Numbered from the stretch's first letter, positions 18,554 to 27,921 are shown. The stretch is DNA of 64,000 nucleotides from JBNLBS01 sp050303415 (GCA_050303415.1 JBNLBS010000011.1:62001-126000); one strand, 5' to 3'. Numbers and translations: made by a program. Notes: generated by a model from the letters alone, not told the origin.

Positions 18554-18650
18554 AATTCAGCCTTTATTATTGTTTTTTTTAGGGAGCCAGGAAGTCTTTA
18601 AATTGAAAGTATAGTCCCTCAAGCAGTTTTAGGCCGTATAAGATAAGTTG

Positions 18651-19385
18651 TTATTCTTCACCTTGCCGGCTGTTAATTGAGTGTTGCATTACCCGTTCAG
18701 CCAGGCGTGAAAAAGGCATACTTTGTACCCAAACCGAACCGGTGCCGGACAAAGTCGCTAAAAACAAACCTTCGCCACCGAAAAACATGCTCTTTAACCC
18801 TCCGCTTAATTTAATACTGTAATCAATATCGCCGGAAAAACCAACCAGACAGCCGGTATCCAGACGCAGGGTTTCGTTATTCAGTTGCTTGCGGATGATG
18901 GTGCCGCCGGCATGAACAAAGGCCATTCCATCTCCGCGCAAACGTTGTAATATAAACCCTTCACCGCCAAAAAAACCACTGCCCAATCGTTTATGAAAGG
19001 CAATATCGACTTGAGTACCCAGTGCGGCGGCAAGAAACGAGTCTTTCTGGCAAATTACTTCACCACCCAGCTCGGCTAAATTCAATGGAATAATAGAGCC
19101 GGGAAAGGGGGCTGAAAAACCGACGTGTCTTTTTTGTTGTCCTTGATTGGTAAAGTGGGTCAGAAATATTGACTCACCGGTTAACAGGCGCTTACCCAAA
19201 CTGAAAACGCTTCCCATAATGCCAGTATCAGAACCATCGCCCATTTTGGCTTCAAATTCAATGTCCTGTTCCAGATATGTCATGGCTCCAGCTTCGGCAA
19301 TAACGGTTTCATCAGGGTCCAGTTGTACTTCAACCATTTGGATATCATGGCCGATGATCTTATAATCGAGTTCGTGACATTGCAT
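18651..19385 (-). CDS. AIM24/TIGR00266 family protein
   Basis: The 244-residue protein matches the AIM24 (TIGR00266, DUF124) family: an early AEAGAMTYLE motif, repeated glycine-rich beta motifs such as FFGGEGFILQRLRGDG and MFFGGEGLFLATLSGTG, and a C-terminal LAERV. These proteins form a beta-prism-like fold; the function in bacteria is unknown, and the yeast relative AIM24 is mitochondrial. There is no signal peptide, so it is expected to be cytoplasmic. Confidence 0.88.
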   Translation of the reverse strand: MQCHELDYKIIGHDIQMVEVQLDPDETVIAEAGAMTYLEQDIEFEAKMGDGSDTGIMGSVFSLGKRLLTGESIFLTHFTNQGQQKRHVGFSAPFPGSIIPLNLAELGGEVICQKDSFLAAALGTQVDIAFHKRLGSGFFGGEGFILQRLRGDGMAFVHAGGTIIRKQLNNETLRLDTGCLVGFSGDIDYSIKLSGGLKSMFFGGEGLFLATLSGTGSVWVQSMPFSRLAERVMQHSINSRQGEE

Positions 19386-19473
19386 GGTGTAATCCTTTTG
19401 TCGTTAAATATTGCTGCTGTCTATGGTTTAGGCTGGTTAGGCAGGTCTGCATTAAAGCGATGCAGGAGGTAAA

Positions 19474-20604
19474 TCAACTCACTAAAAGTTCTATTAACAT
19501 GTGTTCATAAATTTTAGTTAATACTTCAATATCTTCCAGACCGATGTTTTCGTTAATTTTATGAATGCTTTCGTTTAAAGGTCCTAATTCGATTACCTGG
19601 GAGCCTGTGGGGGCAATAAAACGGCCATCAGAGGTACCGCCTCCGGTATCATCCACTGTTTCCATGCCGGTTACCGTTTTAATCGCAGCATGTGCAGCAT
19701 CAACCAAAGCACCTGGCTGGGTCAAAAACGGGTTGCCGGATAAACGCCATTGTAAATCGTAGTCAAAGTTGTATTTGTCTAATATGGCAGTGGTACGCTG
19801 TTTAATAATATCTTCATTCAGCTCGGTACAAAAACGCAGATTAAACTGTACATCAACCGAGCCGGGGATTATGTTTTCAGCTCCAGAACCCGAGTTAATA
19901 TTCGATACCTGTAAACTGGTGGGTGGGAAAAATTCATTCCCTTCATCCCAGACTTCTTCGGTCAGCTCTTTTAAAGCCGGAGCAAATGCATGGATAGGGT
20001 TGTTGGCCAGTTCAGGATAAGCGACATGACCTTGTTTGCCGTGTATTTGCAGGCGTGCACATAAAGACCCTCTGCGCCCGACGCGAATAACATCACCGAT
20101 GACTTTATCGCTGGAAGGTTCGCCGACCAGACACCAGTCTATTTTTTCGTTTCTCTGTTCCAGTACATCCACTACTTTTACCACTCCGTTAGTGGCAATA
20201 CCTTCTTCATCGCTGGTAATCATAATGGCAATGGAGCCGCGATGATCCGGATGTTTATTCAGGAAACGTTCGACAGCGGTGATAAAACAGGCTATTCCGC
20301 CTTTCATATCGGCTGCCCCGCGGCCATACAGTTTGCCGTCACGAATGGTCGGTTCAAATGGTGGTGAATCCCAGCGGTCAAGCGGACCAGGGGGGACGAC
20401 ATCGGTGTGTCCCAAAAAAGTGAGTAATGGCTTGGTGGTTCCGCGTTTCAACCAGATGTTTTTGGTGTCTTCAAAATTCAGTCGTTCGGTTTTAAAGCCG
20501 TACTTTTCCATGCGTTCAATCAATAAATCCTGACAGCCGGCATCTTCCGGGGTAACGGATTGTCTACGAATCAGTTGTTTTAACAGTTCCAGTGTTTCGC
20601 TCAT
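19474..20604 (-). CDS. dapE: Succinyl-diaminopimelate desuccinylase DapE
   Basis: DapE hydrolyses N-succinyl-LL-diaminopimelate in lysine and peptidoglycan precursor synthesis. The 376 residues show the M20 dinuclear zinc peptidase motifs: GHTDVVPPG, GRGAADMKGG, the catalytic Glu in TSDEEG, and the late zinc histidine near the C-terminus (LNESIHK). The start codon overlaps the stop of the ArsC-like gene (ATGA). dapD and dapC lie upstream on the same strand, so the window holds three enzymes of the succinylase branch. Confidence 0.95.
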   Translation of the reverse strand: MSETLELLKQLIRRQSVTPEDAGCQDLLIERMEKYGFKTERLNFEDTKNIWLKRGTTKPLLTFLGHTDVVPPGPLDRWDSPPFEPTIRDGKLYGRGAADMKGGIACFITAVERFLNKHPDHRGSIAIMITSDEEGIATNGVVKVVDVLEQRNEKIDWCLVGEPSSDKVIGDVIRVGRRGSLCARLQIHGKQGHVAYPELANNPIHAFAPALKELTEEVWDEGNEFFPPTSLQVSNINSGSGAENIIPGSVDVQFNLRFCTELNEDIIKQRTTAILDKYNFDYDLQWRLSGNPFLTQPGALVDAAHAAIKTVTGMETVDDTGGGTSDGRFIAPTGSQVIELGPLNESIHKINENIGLEDIEVLTKIYEHMLIELLVS

Positions 20605-20945
20605 AGTAAAGTGGTTTGGTAGGTGTCTGCTTTAAAGCCAATTAATAAGTCGGTGTCGATTTTCAGCACGGGGCGTTTTATCAGGGTAGGAGTTTCCAGC
20701 ATCAGTTGCAGAGCCGAATTTTTGTCGATATTGTCTTTTTGCTGGTCTGTCAGTTGTCGCCAACTGGTGCTGCGTTTATTTAGCAGATTTTCCCATCCAG
20801 CCTTCTGTTCCAATTGATTTAACAGCTCTTCATCCAGACCATTGGTTCTGAAATCATGAAATCGATAGCTAATGTTATGTTGATCTAGCCACGTGCGGGC
20901 TTTTTTTACCGTGTCGCAATTTTTAATGCCGTAAAGAATAATCAT
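20601..20945 (-). CDS. ArsC/Spx-like protein (YffB family)
   Basis: The 114-residue protein has a thioredoxin-like fold of the ArsC/Spx family with a single N-terminal cysteine (KNCDTV, Cys 10) and the family's SYRFHDFRTNGL and LIKRPVL segments. In gammaproteobacteria the yffB gene is typically found beside dapE, as here. The enzymatic role of YffB is unclear; glutathione-dependent reduction has been proposed. The stop overlaps the dapE start by 4 bases. Confidence 0.88.
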   Translation of the reverse strand: MIILYGIKNCDTVKKARTWLDQHNISYRFHDFRTNGLDEELLNQLEQKAGWENLLNKRSTSWRQLTDQQKDNIDKNSALQLMLETPTLIKRPVLKIDTDLLIGFKADTYQTTLL

Positions 20946-21066
20946 AAATCAAAGTTGAAATGTAAAAGCATGATTATGTCGCAAGCAGCATATAATTTCG
21001 ACCGCTATTTGACCCTGTTGGTTGTGTGTATAGAGGTGTTTATTCAGTCGTCCCTTAATATCCCGG

Positions 21067-21309
21067 CTAAAGTTCTGTATGTAACAGTTCATTCAGGTCG
21101 GGAAGTTCTTTATCGGTTTTACTGCGTTTTTTATAAAGATCGACAAATTCCATAAATGCCTGTTCAAGGTCATCCAGAATACCCTGTTCATTTTCTTTAT
21201 CTTCTATGGAAATATCGGGTGAGTCTAAATATTCTTTTTGTAAGGAAATTTCGCTGTTCAAGGATAAAATAGCGTAAAGAATAGCGTTACTTGATACGGT
21301 GTCTGACAT
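21067..21309 (-). CDS. Conserved-looking small acidic protein of unknown function
   Basis: An 80-residue, strongly acidic, probably helical protein without cysteines, membrane segments or a signal peptide. It lies between dapD and the yffB-like gene in the same direction, so it is probably part of the dap transcript. I do not recognise the family. The start codon lacks a clear Shine-Dalgarno sequence, so the exact start is uncertain. Confidence 0.6.
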   Translation of the reverse strand: MSDTVSSNAILYAILSLNSEISLQKEYLDSPDISIEDKENEQGILDDLEQAFMEFVDLYKKRSKTDKELPDLNELLHTEL

Positions 21310-21377
21310 GGATTTAAATTAAGTGTAGGTCGGGTTAGCTTTTCGCGTAACCCGACTTGGCAGAAAGTGAATATTAA

Positions 21378-22196
21378 TTAATCACGTAATAATTCGTTAA
21401 TTCCGGTTTTGCTGCGGGTTCTTTCATCAACCTGTTTGATAATGACCGCACAATACAAGCTGTAAGTACCATCTTTTGATGGCAGGTTACCTGGAACGAC
21501 AACAGAGCCGGCAGGAACGCGGCCGTAGATGATTTCACCAGTCATACGGTTAAAAATTTTGGTGCTTTGGCCAATATAGACCCCCATGGAAATAACAGAA
21601 CCTTGTTCTACCACAACACCTTCCACGATTTCAGAACGGGCGCCGATAAAACAGTCATCCTCAATAATGGTCGGCCCTGCTTGTAGCGGTTCCAAGACAC
21701 CACCAATACCGACACCACCGGATAAATGCACGTTTTTACCAATTTGAGCACAAGAACCAACCGATGCCCAGGTATCAACCATTGTACCGCTATCTACATA
21801 ACCGCCGATGTTAACAAAAGAGGGCATTAATACTGCGCCCGGGGCAATGTAAGAACCGTGGCGGGCAATAGCGTTTGGTACGACACGGACACCCGACTCG
21901 GCAAAATCCGCCGGAGTATAACTGTTGAATTTCGGCTCAACTTTATCGTAATAACGACCGGTAGAGTTATCCATTACGCGATTGTCATTAATTCTAAATG
22001 ATAACAATACGGCTTTCTTCAACCATTGATTGACAACCCAGTCGCCGTCAACTTTTTGAGCAACACGGGCTTCACCGCAATCTAAAAGGTTAATGGCTTC
22101 TTCCACCGCATGGCGAATTTCAGTTGAAACAGTGGCGGGTGAAATGTCCGCGCGGTTTTCAAAAGCATCGTTAATAATATTTTCTAATTGAGACAT
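21378..22196 (-). CDS. dapD: Tetrahydrodipicolinate N-succinyltransferase DapD
   Basis: DapD transfers succinyl from succinyl-CoA to tetrahydrodipicolinate. The 272 residues match the family length; the helical N-terminal domain is followed by left-handed beta-helix hexapeptide repeats (e.g. IARHGSYIAPGAVLMPSFVN region, VHLSGGVGIGGVLEPL). It lies 11 bases downstream of dapC on the minus strand, which implies cotranscription. Confidence 0.96.
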   Translation of the reverse strand: MSQLENIINDAFENRADISPATVSTEIRHAVEEAINLLDCGEARVAQKVDGDWVVNQWLKKAVLLSFRINDNRVMDNSTGRYYDKVEPKFNSYTPADFAESGVRVVPNAIARHGSYIAPGAVLMPSFVNIGGYVDSGTMVDTWASVGSCAQIGKNVHLSGGVGIGGVLEPLQAGPTIIEDDCFIGARSEIVEGVVVEQGSVISMGVYIGQSTKIFNRMTGEIIYGRVPAGSVVVPGNLPSKDGTYSLYCAVIIKQVDERTRSKTGINELLRD

Positions 22197-22207
22197 AGTG
22201 TGTTTTT

Positions 22208-23407
22208 TTACTTAAGTGAGTTAATAAAACGTTTAATTCGATTGGCGGCATCAACACATTCTTCCAGTTCTGCAACCAATGCTATGCGAACATGGTTTTG
22301 CCCGGGGTTAATGCCTGCGCTTTCACGCGATAAAAAACTGCCAGGCAATACGGTAACATTTTCCCGGGCAAACAGTTGCCGGGCAAAATCGGTATCGGCA
22401 ATCGGTGTTTTTAGCCAGAGGTAAAAGCTGGCCGGTGGACGATGGACCGCACATACGTCCTGTAATATATTGATAACTTGCGTAAATTTCTCGCGATACA
22501 GGGCACGGTTTTGTTTGACATGATCTTCATCCTGCCATGCGGCAATACTGGCGTGTTGCACGGGTAAGGCCATAGCACAGCCGTGATAGGTCCTGTATTG
22601 TAGAAATTGCGTCAGTACCTCAGCATCACCGGCAACAAAACCTGATCTTAAGCCGGGGGCATTAGAGCGCTTGGACAAGCTTTGAAAAATAACGCAGCGG
22701 CTGAAATCCTTACGTCCAATGCTATAGGCGGTTTGTAATAAACCCTGGGGTGGATTGGTTTCATCATCATAAATTTCTGTATAACACTCGTCAGAAGCAA
22801 TGATAAAGTCATATTGGTCGGCTAAATGAATCAGTTTTTCGTGTGTTGACTGATCAACCACTTCACCCGTTGGATTACCGGGAGAACACAGATAGACCAA
22901 TTGGCAGCGTTGCCAGATATCTTCCGGTACGGCATCAAAATCGGGCAAATAGCCGGCATCTTCTGTGGTGTTGAGATAATAAGGTTCCGCTCCGGCCAAC
23001 AATGCCGCGCCTTCATAAATTTGATAAAAAGGGTTAGGCATGATGACAACAGGCTTATCAGTAGGGTCAATCACACTTTGAGCAAAGGCAAATAAAGCTT
23101 CACGGGTACCGTTAACCGGCAGTACCTGAGTTTCGGCATCAACCGAACCTTTGGCCATATTAAATCGCCGGGCTGTCCAGTCGGCAATTGCCTTTCTCAG
23201 TTCGATAATGCCTTTTGTACTTGGGTAATTGACCAGACCATGTAAATGAGCAATCAGTGTCTGATGAATAAAATTTGGCGTGACATGTTTGGGTTCGCCA
23301 ATCGACAATGCAATATGCGGTTTGTCGGCAGGAGCGGTAAGACCCTGTTTCAGTTGTGTCAGCTTTTGAAAAGGGTAGGGGTGTAATTGTGTTAAATGTG
23401 GATTCAT
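22208..23407 (-). CDS. dapC: Succinyldiaminopimelate aminotransferase DapC
   Basis: A fold-type I PLP aminotransferase of 399 residues that converts N-succinyl-2-amino-6-ketopimelate to succinyl-diaminopimelate. The SLSKRSN motif contains the PLP lysine, with the cofactor-binding SDECYTEIYDD segment upstream and the arginine of the substrate carboxylate site (HVRIALV) near the end. Immediate linkage to dapD separates it from generic aspartate aminotransferases. Its start overlaps the end of the M48 protease gene by one base. Confidence 0.93.
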   Translation of the reverse strand: MNPHLTQLHPYPFQKLTQLKQGLTAPADKPHIALSIGEPKHVTPNFIHQTLIAHLHGLVNYPSTKGIIELRKAIADWTARRFNMAKGSVDAETQVLPVNGTREALFAFAQSVIDPTDKPVVIMPNPFYQIYEGAALLAGAEPYYLNTTEDAGYLPDFDAVPEDIWQRCQLVYLCSPGNPTGEVVDQSTHEKLIHLADQYDFIIASDECYTEIYDDETNPPQGLLQTAYSIGRKDFSRCVIFQSLSKRSNAPGLRSGFVAGDAEVLTQFLQYRTYHGCAMALPVQHASIAAWQDEDHVKQNRALYREKFTQVINILQDVCAVHRPPASFYLWLKTPIADTDFARQLFARENVTVLPGSFLSRESAGINPGQNHVRIALVAELEECVDAANRIKRFINSLK

Positions 23408-24201
23408 TACTTTGTACAGCGAGGGCTTTTTCCGATTTTTAAAGCCTGTTTCTGCAACGCAATAGCGTTGGACATGGCATTAGTCAGTTCCTGAATACGA
23501 GTGTTATGGGATGGATGGGTGGACAAAAATTCAGCCGGTTGCTGACCCTTAGATGCACTATCCATCTTTTGCCATAAAACAATGCTTTGTCTGGGATCAA
23601 ATCCCGCTTTGGCCATTAACTCCAGGCCGAGCAGATCCGCCTCGCTTTCATGCAGGCGACTATAAGGCAGCAGTATTCCGTATTCGGCGCCGACTCCTAA
23701 TAAACTTAATGCCGTTTGGCCCATTGCCGATTCCGGAGCGCTAACCGCTTGAATTAAAGCAAGTCCGCTACTGACGGCCATTTTTTGCGAAACCCGCTCA
23801 TTACTGTGTTTGGCTCGCACATGGGCAATTTCATGACCGATTACAGCAGCAAGCTGGTGTTGATTATCAACCAGATTAATCAATCCTGTATGGACGCCGA
23901 TTTTATTACCGGGCAAGGCAAAGGCGTTCAGGCTGTTGTCTTCAAATACAACAACTTCCCAGCGTCCACCGCTTTCATAGGTTAAGGCATTGGCAATACA
24001 GCTGACAAAACTATTGAATCGCTGATTAGCAGAAGTCGGTTTCTGTTGTTTTAAATTATTAAATGCCTCCAAGCCCATCTGGTCAATTTGACTGTCCGGC
24101 ATAAAAGTCAATTGAGTTCGACCGGTCGGGCTGGTGGCACAAGCACTCAGCAAGCTTACACAAGTGATTAACAGGAAGATTTTATTGAACATGGCAGTCA
24201 A
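23407..24201 (-). CDS. M48 family metalloprotease lipoprotein (LoiP/YcaL-like)
   Basis: A 264-residue exported zinc protease. The N-terminus is a lipoprotein signal ending LLSAC (Cys 21), and the catalytic motif HEIAH occupies residues 123-127, with the third zinc ligand in HESEADLLGLE. The family (LoiP, YcaL) acts in periplasmic quality control of outer-membrane proteins. It is the first gene before dapC, with a one-base overlap, so it likely shares a transcript with lysine genes although the functions are unrelated. Confidence 0.9.
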   Translation of the reverse strand: MTAMFNKIFLLITCVSLLSACATSPTGRTQLTFMPDSQIDQMGLEAFNNLKQQKPTSANQRFNSFVSCIANALTYESGGRWEVVVFEDNSLNAFALPGNKIGVHTGLINLVDNQHQLAAVIGHEIAHVRAKHSNERVSQKMAVSSGLALIQAVSAPESAMGQTALSLLGVGAEYGILLPYSRLHESEADLLGLELMAKAGFDPRQSIVLWQKMDSASKGQQPAEFLSTHPSHNTRIQELTNAMSNAIALQKQALKIGKSPRCTK

Positions 24202-24310
24202 AATATGATTGAAACAATCGTCTATTTTAACGCAACTGTTCGGAAAAGTTTAAAAAATGTCAGATTTTAATCGTACACAGAAAACGGAAAGTAATAGTTG
24301 ATTTATTAAA

Positions 24311-24325
24311 TGAGAATGATTATCA
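24311..24325 (+). promoter_or_regulatory. Fur box (ferric uptake regulator operator)
   Basis: TGAGAAT-G-ATTATCA is a 7-1-7 dyad with one mismatch from the Fur consensus TGATAATNATTATCA, and the flanking AA and TT extend it. It lies between the divergent M48 protease gene and the 75-codon ORF at 24434, about 108 bases upstream of that ORF. Iron-dependent repression of the small ORF is the simplest reading. Confidence 0.65.
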
Positions 24326-24433
24326 TTTAGATAAAAGACAGGTGGTTTATTTAAGATTTCTTTTGCCCTTGGTGAGAAGCTAAGGCTATTGAAGAAATCA
24401 TACAAGCTTAATCAATTTTAAGGAGATTGAATT

Positions 24434-24661
24434 ATGGGGTACTACATTTATACATGGTTTGATAATGGTAATCCGCAGATACAGGTTGTTGAAGCGCAAT
24501 CAAAAAAAGTATGTCTGTCATGGAGCTATCAAGCGCCGGAAAAGGGAAATAAATATGATAAGAAGGAGATTCAACGGTTATTTAAAGATTTATTGTTACT
24601 CACCTGTAAGCAAAAGATGGAGAATTATCGGGTTTTTGGCGGCAATCCAGTCGAGCTTTAG
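24434..24661 (+). CDS. 75-residue protein of unknown function, probably iron-regulated
   Basis: The ORF is preceded by a strong Shine-Dalgarno sequence (AAGGAG, 7 bases before ATG) and by a Fur box. The product is small, basic to neutral, rich in Tyr and Lys, and has neither a signal peptide nor a membrane segment; two cysteines (about residues 28 and 58) are far apart. I do not recognise the family. It stands alone, with a convergent gene downstream. Confidence 0.6.
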   Translation: MGYYIYTWFDNGNPQIQVVEAQSKKVCLSWSYQAPEKGNKYDKKEIQRLFKDLLLLTCKQKMENYRVFGGNPVEL

Positions 24662-24729
24662 TGGTTTTTAGGGTTAAATTGATATAAATGCGCAATTCTT
24701 CCGGCTCTGGAAGAGTGGAAAATTTTTAC

Positions 24730-25221
24730 TCAGGTATCTGGTAAATTTAAAATCTTATTAATCTGCTGCTGATAATGTTCTTCCTTTAATACTCCGCTGA
24801 AGCCGGTGCGTTGATGTTCTTTATTATAAAAGTAGGTTCTGGGTAATTCACCATACCATCTTGGGTCCAGTTTAAACCGTAGTTTTTGTGCATTTTCATC
24901 GGCAAAAACCCATTGTTCAATATCAGATAATTGAAATTGTGTTTGATATTTATTAATTTGATCAATTTCAGCCGGGCTGTCGGTTGCCAGCATTACCATC
25001 TTTAATTGCGGATTATCTTTATGGATACGGTTTAATAATGACATTTCCTTTAAACAGGAGGAACAATCAACAGACCAGAGTATCAGTACAAAGGCATTAT
25101 TTTTATGAGCACTAAGCAGTTGCTCATAACTGTCCGTATGAAACTGGTTTACTTTACTGTCAGCCCAGGCTTGGTGGGTTGTTAAGGAAATGAAAAAACA
25201 TAAAACAGTAATTAGTTTCAT
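24730..25221 (-). CDS. Periplasmic thioredoxin-like protein
   Basis: The 163-residue protein has a cleavable signal peptide (MKLITVLCFFISLTTHQAWA) and a thioredoxin fold with the redox motif WSVDCSSC (Cys 53 and Cys 56), resembling TlpA/ResA thiol-disulfide proteins. The cis-Pro region appears as ELPRTYFYN. The start overlaps the stop of the upstream propeller lipoprotein by 4 bases, so the two are translated together; reduction of that protein's CSCC cysteines is a reasonable guess. Confidence 0.82.
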   Translation of the reverse strand: MKLITVLCFFISLTTHQAWADSKVNQFHTDSYEQLLSAHKNNAFVLILWSVDCSSCLKEMSLLNRIHKDNPQLKMVMLATDSPAEIDQINKYQTQFQLSDIEQWVFADENAQKLRFKLDPRWYGELPRTYFYNKEHQRTGFSGVLKEEHYQQQINKILNLPDT

Positions 25222-26468
25222 AAATCTATTTTAACCAGTTGATGGCCTTCGTCCTGAGTGGTCCAGGATAAAAAAACATGTTGACCGTTATGGATTAAGG
25301 CGGGGTGGCCTGATTTAGAGGCTGATTTGAGTACGGTTTTTTCTTTTAACCAGTTTTTACCACGATCTAAAGAAGTTTTAACCATTATATTGGATTGATC
25401 ACCGTCAAATTCTATCCAGGCAATGACAACTTTGTCCTTTAACGTTATAACATCTGGATGGCTGGGCAAATAGTCCAAATTACCCAAGGCAATAGGTTCG
25501 GAAACGGACTTACCGTAATCGTCGCTTTGAGCATAAAAAATCCCCTGACGTTGTTGTCCCAGTGTAAACCAGGCCAGATGTGACCGGCCTTGGTTATCAA
25601 TTGCCAGTGCCGGGCCATGTTCAGGGCAGGCATCAATCTGCCAATCATCATGGGTAATTCGTTCCGGCTTGGACCAGTTACCATCCGGTTTCATTTTAAT
25701 TAGTGCATGATCCCTGACTTCACCGGCAAACACTAAACGAACTAAAATAACCGGCAGTCCTTCTGGTGATAAAGTGGTTGCTGTCCTGCAGCATGAGCAA
25801 ACAGAGTCACTGATAAACTCATTATTAAATGTGCCAGACGCCGGGTTATCGGTCGAACTGTAGTATAAAGCCAGCGAACCTTTGCCGGTATGGTGTTTGT
25901 GTTCGCTATGGTTATGGCGGGTGTCATGCCAGAATAGATACACTTTATTATGGTTATCGACCAGCATTCTATCCATATAATGCATGGCCGTTGATGCATG
26001 ATCACTGATTAAGACCGGTTTACTGAAAGTCTGACCATTATCATTCGAAAAGCTAAAAAAGCTGGTGGATTTTTGCTGTTCATCCGCATAATACAAAATA
26101 TGAATCCGGCCTGATGGGCTGATAGTGATGGCCGGCGGGTTTTCCGGCCAGGCACTGATTTTTTGTACAGTTGGGTTTATTTTAATCGCCTTGCCATAGG
26201 AATGACCATTGTCAGTGGAAGCTTGAATATAGACATTGGTTTTTGTCGGCACTAAACGCCATAAACGCCCGTCCGGTGCAAAACTGGCTGAAACGGTAGA
26301 ACGTATCGCCTCATAGCTGAGGTCACCAGGATCCTTAACTTTGGTTGCCTGGCAGCCACTACTTAAAAATATGCTCAGTAAAACTAACGTTAAATTGCAG
26401 CCTTTGGCAAATTGTAATGATTTTCTGAATGAAAAACTGAAGACTGGTGTGATTATATTTTTAGGCAT
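25218..26468 (-). CDS. Sialidase-like beta-propeller lipoprotein with His-rich and CSCC segments
   Basis: A 416-residue lipoprotein (lipobox LSSGC, Cys 39). At least four Asp-box/BNR repeats (STDNGHSYG, SNDNGQTFS, SDDYGKSVS, SLDRGKNWL) indicate a sialidase-type propeller, but I see no basis for calling it a sialidase enzyme. Two insertions stand out: HDTRHNHSEHKHH at 181-193 and CSCC at 224-227, both typical metal or redox sites. The gene lies between a thioredoxin-like protein and an outer-membrane barrel that also has a His-rich loop, which suggests metal handling at the cell surface. Confidence 0.75.
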   Translation of the reverse strand: MPKNIITPVFSFSFRKSLQFAKGCNLTLVLLSIFLSSGCQATKVKDPGDLSYEAIRSTVSASFAPDGRLWRLVPTKTNVYIQASTDNGHSYGKAIKINPTVQKISAWPENPPAITISPSGRIHILYYADEQQKSTSFFSFSNDNGQTFSKPVLISDHASTAMHYMDRMLVDNHNKVYLFWHDTRHNHSEHKHHTGKGSLALYYSSTDNPASGTFNNEFISDSVCSCCRTATTLSPEGLPVILVRLVFAGEVRDHALIKMKPDGNWSKPERITHDDWQIDACPEHGPALAIDNQGRSHLAWFTLGQQRQGIFYAQSDDYGKSVSEPIALGNLDYLPSHPDVITLKDKVVIAWIEFDGDQSNIMVKTSLDRGKNWLKEKTVLKSASKSGHPALIHNGQHVFLSWTTQDEGHQLVKIDL

Positions 26469-26660
26469 GATCTATATTGATATACTTTAAAGATTTTATC
26501 AGCGATTTTAAAATAAATTTCTCATTTTTAACATAAATCATAAGAAAGTTATTCCTTGGAGCTGAATGTCATATTGATGATCATAGTGGAGGCTGAAAGA
26601 ATTGTAAAAAAGCTTCATCGCTATTAACTGGTTTCGATAATTGCTGATGAATTTATTATT

Positions 26661-27677
26661 TTAAAAATTAAAATTCACGTTACCGATAATTCGGTAATCA
26701 GGCTCAACTTGATCACCATTCGTGTCTTTAACGACTGGAATTCCAACAGATAAGCCGGCGCTGACTATTTTACTTGCCGTAAAGCGTATGCCGGGTGAGA
26801 AAAATACCAGGTTACCTCCAGAGTTAGAGTCTTTATGACCATTTGTCTCTTCATGCGCTCTATGTTCACCATTTAATTCGATAACTAAATCAAGGCCAAA
26901 TTTAGGCGGTAGATAGCTGGCTTGTTGTTTGCCTAAAAGCTTATAAGCCAGAGCAAAGTTATAGCTGAAAATATCTCCCAAATCGGTATTTTGAGCTCCT
27001 TCACTGGACACGTTGTAAACCATGCTGGTATTAAAAGAAAAGTCGTTAAATCTTCGGGTTAATGCCAAACCGCCAATACCATCCCAGGAACCGGAACCGG
27101 GTTGAAATTCGGTTTCCAATAATTCTCCACTGTCACTGTGTCGACTGGTTTTTCCTGTCGGTGCTTTAATACCAAATAATACAGCTATATCTGTCTTATC
27201 ATCTTTAAAAAATCTATATTTTCCGTGAAAGATGGTGTCGCCAATACCTTCAACATCGCCTAAGCGTTCAATTTCAGCCGGTTCATCATGATGCTCTTCC
27301 TCTTCTTCTCCATGGTGCCCATGTGCCGGTTCGTTAATGTTGTTTCGATGAATAAATGGAACCCGTACGCCAATAGTGAAATCATCGGTCAATCCATAAG
27401 AAACAGCAACTGAGTGCGTCCATAATGAATCCACCGAATGCAAATCAGCATTTTCATCGGCAGCGCGTAAATTCTGTAAGCGTTTATCAGAATAACTGTC
27501 CAGTTCTATATATTCAGTTCGTACACCAACAGCAAACTTATTCTCCGGAAGTGTGGTGCCGGATTCTGTGGCGATTGGCGCCGCATAACCTACGCCAAGG
27601 CTGACTGAACCGTGATCGGCCAAGGCCAAAGAAGGTAATCCCATACCTAAAGCCAATAAGGTTATATTTTTTAACAT
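26661..27677 (-). CDS. Outer-membrane beta-barrel protein with His/Glu-rich loop
   Basis: The 338-residue protein has a signal peptide ending SLALA, alternating beta strands throughout and a C-terminal aromatic strand (IIGNVNFNF), as in the transporter/MetA-like outer-membrane family. The loop HGHHGEEEEEHHDE (residues 119-132) is a likely metal-binding segment. It is upstream of, and co-oriented with, the propeller lipoprotein and thioredoxin genes, separated by about 190 bases. A porin or metal-exporting channel role is an inference. Confidence 0.72.
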   Translation of the reverse strand: MLKNITLLALGMGLPSLALADHGSVSLGVGYAAPIATESGTTLPENKFAVGVRTEYIELDSYSDKRLQNLRAADENADLHSVDSLWTHSVAVSYGLTDDFTIGVRVPFIHRNNINEPAHGHHGEEEEEHHDEPAEIERLGDVEGIGDTIFHGKYRFFKDDKTDIAVLFGIKAPTGKTSRHSDSGELLETEFQPGSGSWDGIGGLALTRRFNDFSFNTSMVYNVSSEGAQNTDLGDIFSYNFALAYKLLGKQQASYLPPKFGLDLVIELNGEHRAHEETNGHKDSNSGGNLVFFSPGIRFTASKIVSAGLSVGIPVVKDTNGDQVEPDYRIIGNVNFNF

Positions 27678-27851
27678 GTTTGTTTCCTGATTTATTGCCT
27701 AAATAATGACCAAGGCTTATATGAATAATGCTATGCACTGCTTGCAGGGAGAGAGGGCGAGTATGTGAATTTAACAAGAATTCAATAAGTCTTGGTCAAT
27801 TTTTAATAAGCAATAAATGGACCAGATACGAATAATTTTTATTTGTATTAC

Positions 27852-27891
27852 AATTCTTATAAAAATCAAATGCTTGATTTTTATAAGAATT
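27852..27891. repeat. Perfect 18-bp inverted repeat with 4-base loop
   Basis: AATTCTTATAAAAATCAA (27852-27869) and its exact complement (27874-27891) surround ATGC. Only four of each arm's bases are G or C, so it is a weak RNA hairpin but a striking DNA palindrome. It lies between divergent genes, where a terminator is not expected, so an operator, a cruciform site or a remnant element are all possible. Confidence 0.6.
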
Positions 27892-27921
27892 ATTTAATTT
27901 TATTAATAACTTATAGGGGTG

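Noticed and set aside
25218..26468. Functional sialidase
   Set aside because: Asp-box repeats show only the propeller fold; the arginine triad and other catalytic residues could not be identified, and the His-rich and CSCC segments point elsewhere.
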